A DNA stretch of 64,000 nt, taken from NCBI RefSeq assembly GCF_004310295.1, contig NZ_SISB01000006.1:1-64000 (forward strand). The letters run 5' to 3'. The notes beneath the pieces are model-generated. The model was given only the letters and a program-made list of their open reading frames with translations. It was not told the origin of the DNA and searched no databases. Each line of letters opens with the position of its first letter. Positions within the stretch are counted from its first letter, which is position 1. A program made the translations under genes and the position numbers. This DNA is from Pseudomonas sp. BGI-2. Its GTDB lineage: Bacteria > Pseudomonadota > Gammaproteobacteria > Pseudomonadales > Pseudomonadaceae. Positions 57,901-64,000 of this stretch are shown here, in pieces.

Positions 57901-58871
57901 ATGCAGCATCTCGATCTGCAAGTCGTGCGACGGGCGCTTGAATGGTCGACGGCTGGCCGCCGCATCTGGCTGTGCACGGTGCTCGCCACTTATGGCTCGG
58001 CACCGCGTGCGCCAGGCTCGTTGCTGGCGGTGAACACTGACGGACAATGGATCGGCTCACTGCCCGGCGGCTGCGTCGAGGAAGACTTTCTTGAGCGCGT
58101 CGCTGAGGGGGCGTTTTTTGATGCGGTCAGCGTCATTCGTTATGGCGAAGGCGATGATCCGCGCTCGCGCGTGAGTTTGCCCTGTGGCGGCGTGCTCGAT
58201 GTGCTGGTGGAGAAGCTTGAGTCCGAGTGCGAGGTTCAGGCTCATCTGCGGGAACTGGAGTCGGCGTTGTTGGGCCAGCGTCAGCTGATCCGCGAGGTCG
58301 ATCTGGCCAGCGGTGCGCGCAGTCTGTTTGTCGATCGCGAGCAGGGCGTGCGCATCGAACGTGAGATTGACCGGGTGCGTGTGCGGATTGGCGCGGCTCA
58401 GCGTTTGCTGTTGGCGGGGTATTCCAGCGTCGCTCTGGCGTGTGCGGAGTTGGCGGTTGGCCTGGGTTTCGAGGTGATTCTTTGTGATCCACGGGACGAA
58501 GTGCTGGAAGGCGTCGTGCTAGAAAACGTCGAGATTCGTCGTCAATTGCCGTCAGTGTTCATCGCTGACGGCGGCTGCCACAGCGACACCGCGGTGGTGG
58601 CCTTGGCTCACGACCCGCGCATCGACGATCTGGCGATGATGGAAGCCGTGCGCACCGAGGCGATTTACATCGGCTGATGGGCTCCATGCAGGCCTCGCAA
58701 AAGCGCTTCGAGCGGTAACGCAGGATTGGCGGTCTGGGAGGCGCGGAGTTGGCGTGGATTCATGCACCAATCGGGCTGAGCCTAGGGAGTAAAACCCCGG
58801 CAGAAATCGCCCTGGCCGTTCTTGCCGACATCCTGCGAATCCGTAGCGGCATCGCGCGGGATCGGCTTTAA
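57901..58871 (+). pseudogene. XdhC/CoxI-family molybdenum cofactor insertion protein, broken at the C-terminus
   Basis: ATG 57901 follows the cytochrome stop by one base. The frame reads the XdhC family start STAGRRIWLCTVLATYGSAP, IGSLPGGCVEEDF, then the Rossmann half LLLAGYSSVALACAELAVGL, and stops at TGA 58675-58677 after TEAIYIG. Intact proteins continue with a GS-R-KR-RL segment. That continuation is present in the +2 frame: GSMQASQKRFER, a stop TAA at 58716-58718, then RRIGGLGGAELAWIHAPIGL and SLGSKTPAEIALAVLADILR to TAA 58869-58871. One frameshift and one nonsense codon thus break it. XdhC proteins load sulfurated molybdenum cofactor into hydroxylases. Confidence 0.82.
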
Positions 58872-58904
58872 GCACCATTTTCCCTGTGGGAGGAACCATT
58901 TCCC

Positions 58905-58995
58905 CTGAGGGAGCGAGCCTGCTCGCGATAGCGGACTGACAGGCAGCATTGATGTTGAATGTGACGGCCTCATCGCAAGCAGGCTCGCTCCCACA
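58905..58995. repeat. REP-like palindromic pair
   Basis: GGGAGCGAGCCTGCTCGCGA near 58909 faces GCAAGCAGGCTCGCTCCCAC ending at about 58994. Confidence 0.85.
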
Positions 58996-59013
58996 AAATC
59001 GTTGCTGTGTCGG

Positions 59014-60297
59014 TTAGTACCCGAACTTGTCTCGCAATCCGTAATACCACGCACCCAACGCTGCAAACGGCGTACGCAGCAATTGTCCGCCGGGGAACGG
59101 GTAGTGCGGTAGATCGGCAAACGCGTCGAAACGCTCAGCCTGGCCACGCAACGCTTCGGCCAGCACCTTGCCTGCCAAGTGTGTGTACGTCACACCGTGG
59201 CCGCTGCAACCCTGGGAATAGTAAATGTTGTCGCCGATGCGTCCGACCTGAGGAAGGCGCGACAGAGTCAGCAGGAAATTGCCGGTCCAGGCGTAGTCAA
59301 TCTTCACGTCCTTGAGCTCAGGGAACGCCTTGAGCATCTTCGGCCGGATGATCGCTTCGATGTTCGCCGGATCCCGCGCTCCATAGACCACGCCGCCACC
59401 GAAGACCAGGCGCTTGTCGCCGGTCAGTCGGTAGTAATCGAGCAGGTAATTGCAGTCCTCGACGCAGTAATCCTGCGGCAGCAGGCGCTTGGCCAATTCG
59501 TCGCCCAAAGGTTCGGTGGTGATGACCTGAGTCCCGCAGGGCATCGACTTGGCTGCCAGCTCAGGCACCAGGTTGCCGAGATAAGCATTGCCGGCAACGA
59601 TAATGAACTTGGCCCTGACCTTGCCCTGTGGCGTATGCACCACGGGATTGGCACCGCGCTCGATGCGTACCGCCGGCGACTGCTCATAAATCGTGCCGCC
59701 CAGCGACTCGACCGCCGCCGCTTCACCCAGCGCCAGGTTCAGCGGATGAATGTGCCCGCCGCTCATGTCGAGCATGCCGCCGACGTATTGATCGCAGGCC
59801 ACCACTTCACGAATGCGCTTTTGATCCAGCAACTCCAGCTGCGTATGACCAAAACGTTCCCACAGACGTTTCTGCGATTCCAGATGCCCCATCTGCTTGG
59901 CGGTAATAGCAGCAAACACGCCACCGTCCTTCAAGTCGCACTGGATATTATATTTGGCGACCCGCTCACGAATGATCTGCCCGCCCTCAAACGCCATTTG
60001 CCCCAGCAACTGAGCTTGCTTGGGGCCGACGCTGCGCTCGATCACATCAATGTCACGGCTATAACTATTAACGATCTGGCCGCCGTTACGACCCGACGCG
60101 CCGAAACCCACCTTGGCGGCTTCCAGCACCGTGACCTTGAAGCCGTTCTCCAGCAGAAACAGGGCAGAGGACAGCCCAGTGTAACCAGCGCCGATCACAC
60201 AGACATCAGTCTCCACGTCATCCTGCAGGGGCGGACGCGGCGGAACCGAAGTGGCCGACGCGGCGTAATAGGATTCGGGGTAGGGGGTGTTCGCCAT
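59014..60297 (-). CDS. FAD-dependent amine oxidase, gamma-glutamylputrescine oxidase (PuuB) type
   Basis: The 427-residue DAO-family flavoprotein has the FAD site DVCVIGAGYTGLSSALFLLE and the following GFGASGRNGGQIVNSYSRD typical of PuuB/OrdL enzymes. It ends in QGCSGHGVTYTHLAGKVLAE. In the putrescine pathway this enzyme oxidises gamma-glutamylputrescine. No other puu genes lie nearby, and Pseudomonas carry several paralogues, so the substrate is inferred. Its 3' end faces the broken xdhC gene; its 5' region is AT-rich. Confidence 0.85.
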   Translation of the reverse strand: MANTPYPESYYAASATSVPPRPPLQDDVETDVCVIGAGYTGLSSALFLLENGFKVTVLEAAKVGFGASGRNGGQIVNSYSRDIDVIERSVGPKQAQLLGQMAFEGGQIIRERVAKYNIQCDLKDGGVFAAITAKQMGHLESQKRLWERFGHTQLELLDQKRIREVVACDQYVGGMLDMSGGHIHPLNLALGEAAAVESLGGTIYEQSPAVRIERGANPVVHTPQGKVRAKFIIVAGNAYLGNLVPELAAKSMPCGTQVITTEPLGDELAKRLLPQDYCVEDCNYLLDYYRLTGDKRLVFGGGVVYGARDPANIEAIIRPKMLKAFPELKDVKIDYAWTGNFLLTLSRLPQVGRIGDNIYYSQGCSGHGVTYTHLAGKVLAEALRGQAERFDAFADLPHYPFPGGQLLRTPFAALGAWYYGLRDKFGY

Positions 60298-60480
60298 CCG
60301 GCTGCCTCTGTTTAATATATTTTACGAGTGCATCGATCCTACCCGAGTTAAAAATCGACCGCCAGCCACCGGAAAATCTTCTTTGCCACCACGAAATTAA
60401 ATATTTTGCATATTCATAGGGTTAGCTCGAAAAAAGGTGTTGACACCCCTCCGGAATTCCGTAGAATGCCGCCTCACAGC

Positions 60481-60557
60481 AGGCACGTAGCTCAGTTGGT
60501 TAGAGCACCACCTTGACATGGTGGGGGTCGTTGGTTCGAGTCCAATCGCGCCTACCA
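60481..60557 (+). tRNA. tRNA-Val (anticodon GAC)
   Basis: Begins AGGCACGTAGCTCAGTTGGT; anticodon stem-loop CCACCTTGACATGGTGG; encoded CCA at 60555-60557. The acceptor stem AGGCACG/CGCGCCT has an A-C mismatch at its fifth pair. Confidence 0.95.
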
Positions 60558-60586
60558 AACAAAATCCGCTCTGCTGGGCGGTCTAG

Positions 60587-60617
60587 AAGGGCTCACCGAA
60601 AGGTGGGCCCTTTTTTG
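60587..60617 (+). terminator. terminator of tRNA-Val(GAC)
   Basis: AAGGGCTCACC pairs with GGTGGGCCCTT around GAAA (one G-T/C offset), followed by TTTTG. Confidence 0.88.
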
Positions 60618-60697
60618 TTGTCTGGTGTTTAGCAATTCCCGCCGCTCACCGGCAGGCGATATGGTTTAGTAAGCGGAATTCTTCAGGAGATGTTGCT

Positions 60698-60874
60698 ATG
60701 GATAAGGCGTTTCGAAATGCAATGTTTCTAACCGGCATACCGCTGACAATCTGCGGATTCAGCTTTGGTCTGACTGGGCTTTTGAACGAATCGACGCTCA
60801 GTTACATGGCGCCCGGGCTACTTATTCCAGGACTCGCTTTTATGTTGATCGGCTGGATGCAGAGCAATACGTGA
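60698..60874 (+). CDS. small two-span membrane protein of 58 residues
   Basis: ATG 60698 has AGGAG eight bases upstream. The product MDKAFRNAMFLTGIPLTICG, FSFGLTGLLNESTLSYMAPG, LLIPGLAFMLIGWMQSNT has two hydrophobic helices (about 9-28 and 36-53) joined by a short polar turn. I recognise no family. The good ribosome binding site and amphipathic design support a real gene. Short inner-membrane proteins of this size are often stress-related, but nothing here shows the role. Confidence 0.65.
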   Translation: MDKAFRNAMFLTGIPLTICGFSFGLTGLLNESTLSYMAPGLLIPGLAFMLIGWMQSNT

Positions 60875-60958
60875 GCTTCTCGGCTTCACCGAGGTCCGTG
60901 TTCTTATTGGTGTGATACAAAGCCCACACATCTCAAGCCGTTGAAAGGACGCTCCGCT

Positions 60959-61339
60959 GTGGGTCGATACATTCTTTTTGTGTTGTTGTTTCCACTGGAC
61001 TCGGCATCTGCGTTCGAGACCGATCCAGCAATAAATAGTTTTTCGGATGAGCATACTGACTGCGCCGGGTTCTATTTGGTCTCGGCAAGGGCTGTTAGGG
61101 CGCAACCATAACTGGCTGAGCAGAAGAAGCAGGCAGCGGTCAGTGCTTTAGCCTTTTCAAAAGAAATCACGGATGAGAACGTGACTCGAGCCAAAACGGA
61201 AAAAGCGATCAGATCAATGCTTGAAGAGGTCAATGGTGACGCCGCGAAATGGTCGAATCTAATAAATAAGTACTCGGCTAAATGCGATGAAATCGTGGCT
61301 AACCCGGGGAAGCGAGCGGATTACTGGTTCAAGAAGTAA
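60959..61339 (+). pseudogene. small exported protein interrupted by an in-frame stop
   Basis: GTG 60959 (AAAGGA about 10 bases upstream) opens a frame with a signal-peptide-like start (GRYILFVLLFPLDSASAFE) and then DPAINSFSDEHTDCAGFYLV. Codon 51 is TAA (61109-61111), yet the same frame continues as normal-looking protein: LAEQKKQAAVSALAFSKEIT, KTEKAIRSMLEEVNGDAAKW, AKCDEIVANPG and RADYWFKK to TAA 61337-61339. Without the stop the product is 125 residues with two cysteines. A single substitution explains the interruption. I do not recognise the family. Confidence 0.65.
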
Positions 61340-61500
61340 GATTGATCAATCGTGTGCGCCTGCTCTCTCATTGATCCTTGGCTTCTGTCGCCTGTTCCTG
61401 CCAGCAAAACTTACGGCGGTCCGCAAGGTGTTTTCAGCGACGTGGAAACCTGCAATTCAGGCGTAAACTGGCGGTGCTAGCTCATCAAAAGGAGCCGCAT

Positions 61501-61695
61501 ATGATCGCCGACCAAATGAACAAACAGGCATCTGAAGACAGGGCTGTTTGGGATCAATACTTCTGCGCTGCGTTGATTGCGGAAAGCAATCTAACGGCAC
61601 CGGTTGTAGGAGGGGCTACTCACGAAGACAGGCAGAACCTGCTGGTTGAAAGGGCCAAGGCTCTTGCCGACAAGATGATGGAAAACCGGAAATAA
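61501..61695 (+). CDS. hypothetical protein of 64 residues
   Basis: ATG 61501 is preceded by AAAAGGAG at good spacing. The small acidic helical protein (MIADQMNKQASEDRAVWDQY, ALIAESNLTAPVVGG, LLVERAKALADKMMENRK) is not a family I can name. The in-frame extension to 61378 is Arg-rich and improbable. Confidence 0.7.
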   Translation: MIADQMNKQASEDRAVWDQYFCAALIAESNLTAPVVGGATHEDRQNLLVERAKALADKMMENRK

Positions 61696-61767
61696 CCAGA
61701 GCCCAGCCATCGCGCTGGGCTCTTCACATCCGGCCATCTCAATGACGGTCGATGTACGCGTTATGAA

Positions 61768-62209
61768 TCAAGCGATCAGGTCTACTTTGCCGCTCGCCAG
61801 GCGATAGATGCCGCCCACTATCTTCAACGTGCCTTTACTGAGGGCATCAGTCAGCAGTGGCGAATCATTTTTTTAGGCGCTTGACCGAGTCTTTGACATC
61901 TTGCGCGACGGCGTCGGTGGGAAGATTTCCGTGTTCCTTGAGCTCTGTCTCGATATCGTTCGGCCTTGAAGTCATTTGTCTTGGAGGTGCCGTAAACATA
62001 CCGTTCATTTCCCTCCATTAGCCTTTGCAGGGCCTGGTCAGGATTGATTGAGTTTTGCGGTTTAGGTGCGGTTTCTCCGCAGCCTTGGGGACCTGGTTGG
62101 GCAGGGCGCCAGCCAATAACTGAGCGCCTTCTCCGAGTCCGGCTAATCGAAGGAACTTGCGGCGATCATTTTCGGCTTTAATCGGGTTTGAATCACACGA
62201 TTTACACAT
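61768..62209 (-). pseudogene. carbonic anhydrase (beta class, Tat-exported), catalytic core deleted
   Basis: ATG 62209 opens MCKSCDSNPIKAENDRRKFL, a twin-arginine-type signal, as in exported beta carbonic anhydrases. After a frameshift near 62045 the next frame gives NPDQALQRLMEGNERYVYGT then SKTNDFKAE. After a second break the following frame gives ETELKEHGNLPTDAVAQDVK and DSVKRLKK. A last segment reads DSPLLTDALSKGTLKIVGGI then YRLASGKVDLIA to 61768. The central part with the zinc ligands (CADSR and HxxC) is gone, so the gene cannot make an enzyme. The parts total about 440 bases, against about 730 for an intact gene. Confidence 0.82.
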
Positions 62210-62450
62210 GGCTGTGTACTCAGGTAACAGGGAGGGAATTGCTGTCAAAAGCGAGTGCTCAAGGAACCCTTCAGCACTGGTGTGATGAAGTCTTGACGGC
62301 TGTAGCGTTATGTTTCGGACGCTGTTTCCACGTTTGCTGGTTTGGCGCTTGATGCCCTGGCTTAGCTAGATTTCGTCTAGGAACCATAACAATAGTGTGG
62401 ATATTTAATGGGTTACGATATTTTTTAACCAGACAGTGATCGAAAATATA

Positions 62451-62479
62451 TTGTTACAAGTGGGTTGTTAGGCTATTAT
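62451..62479 (+). promoter_or_regulatory. sigma-70 promoter of a candidate small RNA
   Basis: TTGTTA (62451-62456) and TATTAT (62474-62479) are separated by exactly 17 bases, each one or two mismatches from consensus. Transcription should start about 62486. Confidence 0.65.
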
Positions 62480-62485
62480 CGCTCC

Positions 62486-62553
62486 GCGTTCACCACCACG
62501 GTTTATGCATTTTTAAGTCCCAAGCTTCCATCAGCTGCTTGGGATTTTTTTTG
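62486..62553 (+). ncRNA. candidate small RNA of about 68 bases
   Basis: The predicted transcript begins near 62486 and ends at a rho-independent terminator: TCCCAAGC (62518-62525) pairs with GCTTGGGA (62537-62544) followed by TTTTTTTT. The 5' part GTTCACCACCACGG is unstructured. There is no upstream plus-strand gene that would need this terminator and no open frame in the transcript. It could instead be a transcription attenuator in the leader of the DUF2214 gene (62743). I do not recognise a known Pseudomonas sRNA. Confidence 0.5.
62518..62552 (+). terminator. rho-independent terminator ending the candidate sRNA
   Basis: Stem TCCCAAGC/GCTTGGGA with an 11-base loop and eight T (62545-62552). 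Confidence 0.85.
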
Positions 62554-62742
62554 CCTGAAATTTGTCCTGGTTCGCTCGAACATCAAAAGGACAGCTTCAT
62601 CTATGTTCCCTTACTCTGAAAAAACGGCCATATGCCGTGTTGCTTCTATGGGAAAAGCGCGAAACGCCACTTGGGCGAACTCCGGTTTTTTGGACTACTA
62701 CTGACTGGCCAAACTCAAACTCAGTCTGATGGGAGTATATCG

Positions 62743-63198
62743 ATGCTGGTTCATTGGTCGCTTGCGGCAATTCACCTGCTGGCTTTTGCCTTGGGGTTCT
62801 GGGCTGTTCTGACGCGGGGGACGGCATTTAGCCGCCTGGCTGCCGGCGCGGGGGAGGCTCGCCGGGTGTTGATGGCCGATAACCTGTGGGGCATCTCTGC
62901 CGTCATACTCCTGGTCACCGGTGTGATGCGTGCTTTTGGTGGGTACGAAAAAGGTACTGATTACTACCTCCACCAGCCATTGTTCCATCTCAAGATGACG
63001 CTCTTCGTTCTGATCCTGCTGCTTGAAGTAGCGCCAATTATCACGCTGATCAAATGGCGGATCGCACTGAGCCGTGGCGAGGCGATCAATACCGGGCGCG
63101 CGAAGCTGTTTGCACGGATCAGTCATGTCGAAGGGTTGCTGGTGTTACTGATGGTTGTGGCTGCCACGGGCATGGCGCGCGGCGTGACGTTTGGTTAG
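62743..63198 (+). CDS. DUF2214 family membrane protein
   Basis: The 151-residue inner-membrane protein has four hydrophobic segments: LAAIHLLAFALGFWAVLTRG, LWGISAVILLVTGVMRAFGG, LKMTLFVLILLLEVAPIITL and VEGLLVLLMVVAATGMARG. Conserved His residues (HW near the start, HL, HLK, HVEG) recall cytochrome b-like proteins. GGGAG precedes ATG 62743 by about 8 bases; the frame is open to 62632 but without a good start. Function unknown. The upstream 110 bases after the sRNA terminator hold no supported gene. Confidence 0.82.
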   Translation: MLVHWSLAAIHLLAFALGFWAVLTRGTAFSRLAAGAGEARRVLMADNLWGISAVILLVTGVMRAFGGYEKGTDYYLHQPLFHLKMTLFVLILLLEVAPIITLIKWRIALSRGEAINTGRAKLFARISHVEGLLVLLMVVAATGMARGVTFG

Positions 63199-63392
63199 CC
63201 GAGTCTGATCACACTCTTCCTCGGGATTAATCCGAAACGTCTGACAGTCAGGGCAGGGGGCGTGCCGTTAATATCGGCTTCACGTTTTCAACAGGAATGG
63301 GCGAACGAATCAACGGATGGCGATACAGCGCTTGAATCTTTAGCCAGCCGTTGTCCGGGGTTGAACGGGCTGGCTACTGACTGCAACAGGAT

Positions 63393-63587
63393 TCAGGGAG
63401 TTTGTGGCTTGTCTGGAGCGGTCAGGCCAGCCTGAATGCGTTGGTAGATTTCTTCGCGATGGACTGCGACGTCTTTCGGCGCGTTGATGCCGATCCGGAC
63501 TTGCTGGCCGCTCACGCCCAGAATGGTGATCGTAATGTCGTCACCGATATTTATGCTTTCACCGACTTTGCGGGTGAGTATCAGCAT
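63393..63587 (-). CDS. rsmE: CsrA/RsmA family post-transcriptional regulator, RsmE type
   Basis: The 64-residue RNA-binding dimer begins [20 protein letters not shown] and contains [20 protein letters not shown] with the conserved RNA-contacting Arg44 region. It binds GGA motifs at ribosome binding sites and is titrated by RsmX/Y/Z RNAs under GacS/GacA control. The ORF from 63617 is longer but the CsrA start is ATG 63587, with AAGGAG upstream; that site itself carries a GGA, in line with the autoregulation known for RsmE in P. protegens. The RsmE rather than RsmA assignment rests on the C-terminal end [13 protein letters not shown]. Confidence 0.92.
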   Translation of the reverse strand: MLILTRKVGESINIGDDITITILGVSGQQVRIGINAPKDVAVHREEIYQRIQAGLTAPDKPQTP

Positions 63588-63837
63588 GGTCTTCTCCTTG
63601 ATTGCTTTGTAGGGCACCTGATTCGAACAGTGCAGAGGTCGGTGGTATGTATAGATTAGTGCGAAGTCTCACGGTTTGGGTGCCTCTTTCTGACGCGCAG
63701 ATGCTGCATTAATTCCCAAGGCGTAACTATACAGAGGCCGCAACCATCATTCTCGTTGTTTTGAGCCCATTTTGCGGCACTCGGAAAGTATTCATGAATG
63801 TTAAAATCGCCGCTTTCAGCATTCAGAGGGACACGTT

Positions 63838-64000
63838 GTGCGCAAAATGGTCTTGGTAATCGCAGTACTGGCGTTGGTTGGGTGCGATCAAGGTAAGGGC
63901 GTTGACGCTCAAAAGCCTAAGCCGGCAGTTGTTTCCGCACCGGCGGCAGCCATCGGGCCGCAATGGGATCTCGAAGTGCGAGGCGAAACGACCCAGGCTG
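63838..64000 (+). CDS. lipoprotein, 5' part only (runs off the window)
   Basis: GTG 63838, with AGAGGG upstream, opens a lipoprotein signal peptide (MVLVIAVLALVGCDQGKGVD; lipobox ALVGC). The mature part starts Pro/Ala-rich (KPKPAVVSAPAAAIGPQW) and continues past 64000. Only 54 codons are visible, so no family can be named. Confidence 0.65.
   Translation, partial: MRKMVLVIAVLALVGCDQGKGVDAQKPKPAVVSAPAAAIGPQWDLEVRGETTQA

Noticed and set aside
62603..62703. Short leader peptide frame before the DUF2214 gene
   Set aside because: No convincing ribosome binding site, and the frame ends abruptly without features; not supported as a gene.

Overview
The window is a stretch of chromosome from a fluorescent Pseudomonas, most likely of the P. 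fluorescens group. The evidence is the housekeeping order tyrB-like, uvrB, gltX, tRNA-Ala/Glu, tetR, hydrolase, thioesterase, dusC, ibpA, LysR, leuC, leuD, methyltransferase, leuB, asd, asd-like, fimV, truA, trpF, accD, folC, SPOR protein, cvpA, purF, metZ, SDR, which I recall from P. aeruginosa PAO1 and relatives. An rsmE-type csrA gene and many REP-like palindromes ending in CTCGCTCC agree with this. Assignments are from reading the sequence, not from a database search.

Region 1 (1-18.8 kb) is accessory. It holds a decayed YafO-type toxin-antitoxin pair and a broken small lipoprotein gene. A three-gene minus-strand cluster follows (RsbQ-like hydrolase, PAS histidine kinase, PheC-like periplasmic protein), then two divergent L,D-transpeptidases, two c-di-GMP enzymes, a broken GNAT gene, xthA, an arylamine N-acetyltransferase, a complete BrnT/BrnA pair with a palindromic operator, an NCS2 permease and tRNA-Asn.

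Region 2 (18.8-52.3 kb) is conserved core. Aromatic aminotransferase and uvrB are followed by a scar where an efflux operon seems to have been lost, then gltX and a duplicated tRNA-Ala/tRNA-Glu unit. ibpA carries a heat-shock promoter and a ROSE-type RNA thermometer. A large PAS/GGDEF/EAL protein precedes the leucine genes (leuC, leuD, a methyltransferase, leuB), asd, an asd paralogue without the catalytic cysteine, fimV, truA, and a chain of anabolic genes (trpF, accD, folC, SPOR, cvpA, purF, metZ, SDR), several with overlapping ends.

Region 3 (52.3-64 kb) is accessory again. tRNA-Val and two tRNA-Asp genes lead to a FecI/FecR/TonB-receptor iron-signalling cassette. Next are the 5'-truncated end of a cytochrome c gene and a broken xdhC, i.e. 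the residue of a molybdenum-hydroxylase operon. A PuuB-like oxidase, tRNA-Val(GAC), small genes, an in-frame-stop pseudogene, a carbonic anhydrase pseudogene, a candidate small RNA, a DUF2214 protein, rsmE and the start of a lipoprotein gene complete the window.

The dominant theme outside the core is decay: at least eight genes are frameshifted, truncated or internally deleted, usually next to palindromic repeats. The most interesting intact candidate system is the translationally coupled RsbQ-like hydrolase/PAS kinase pair at 2.2-4.2 kb.
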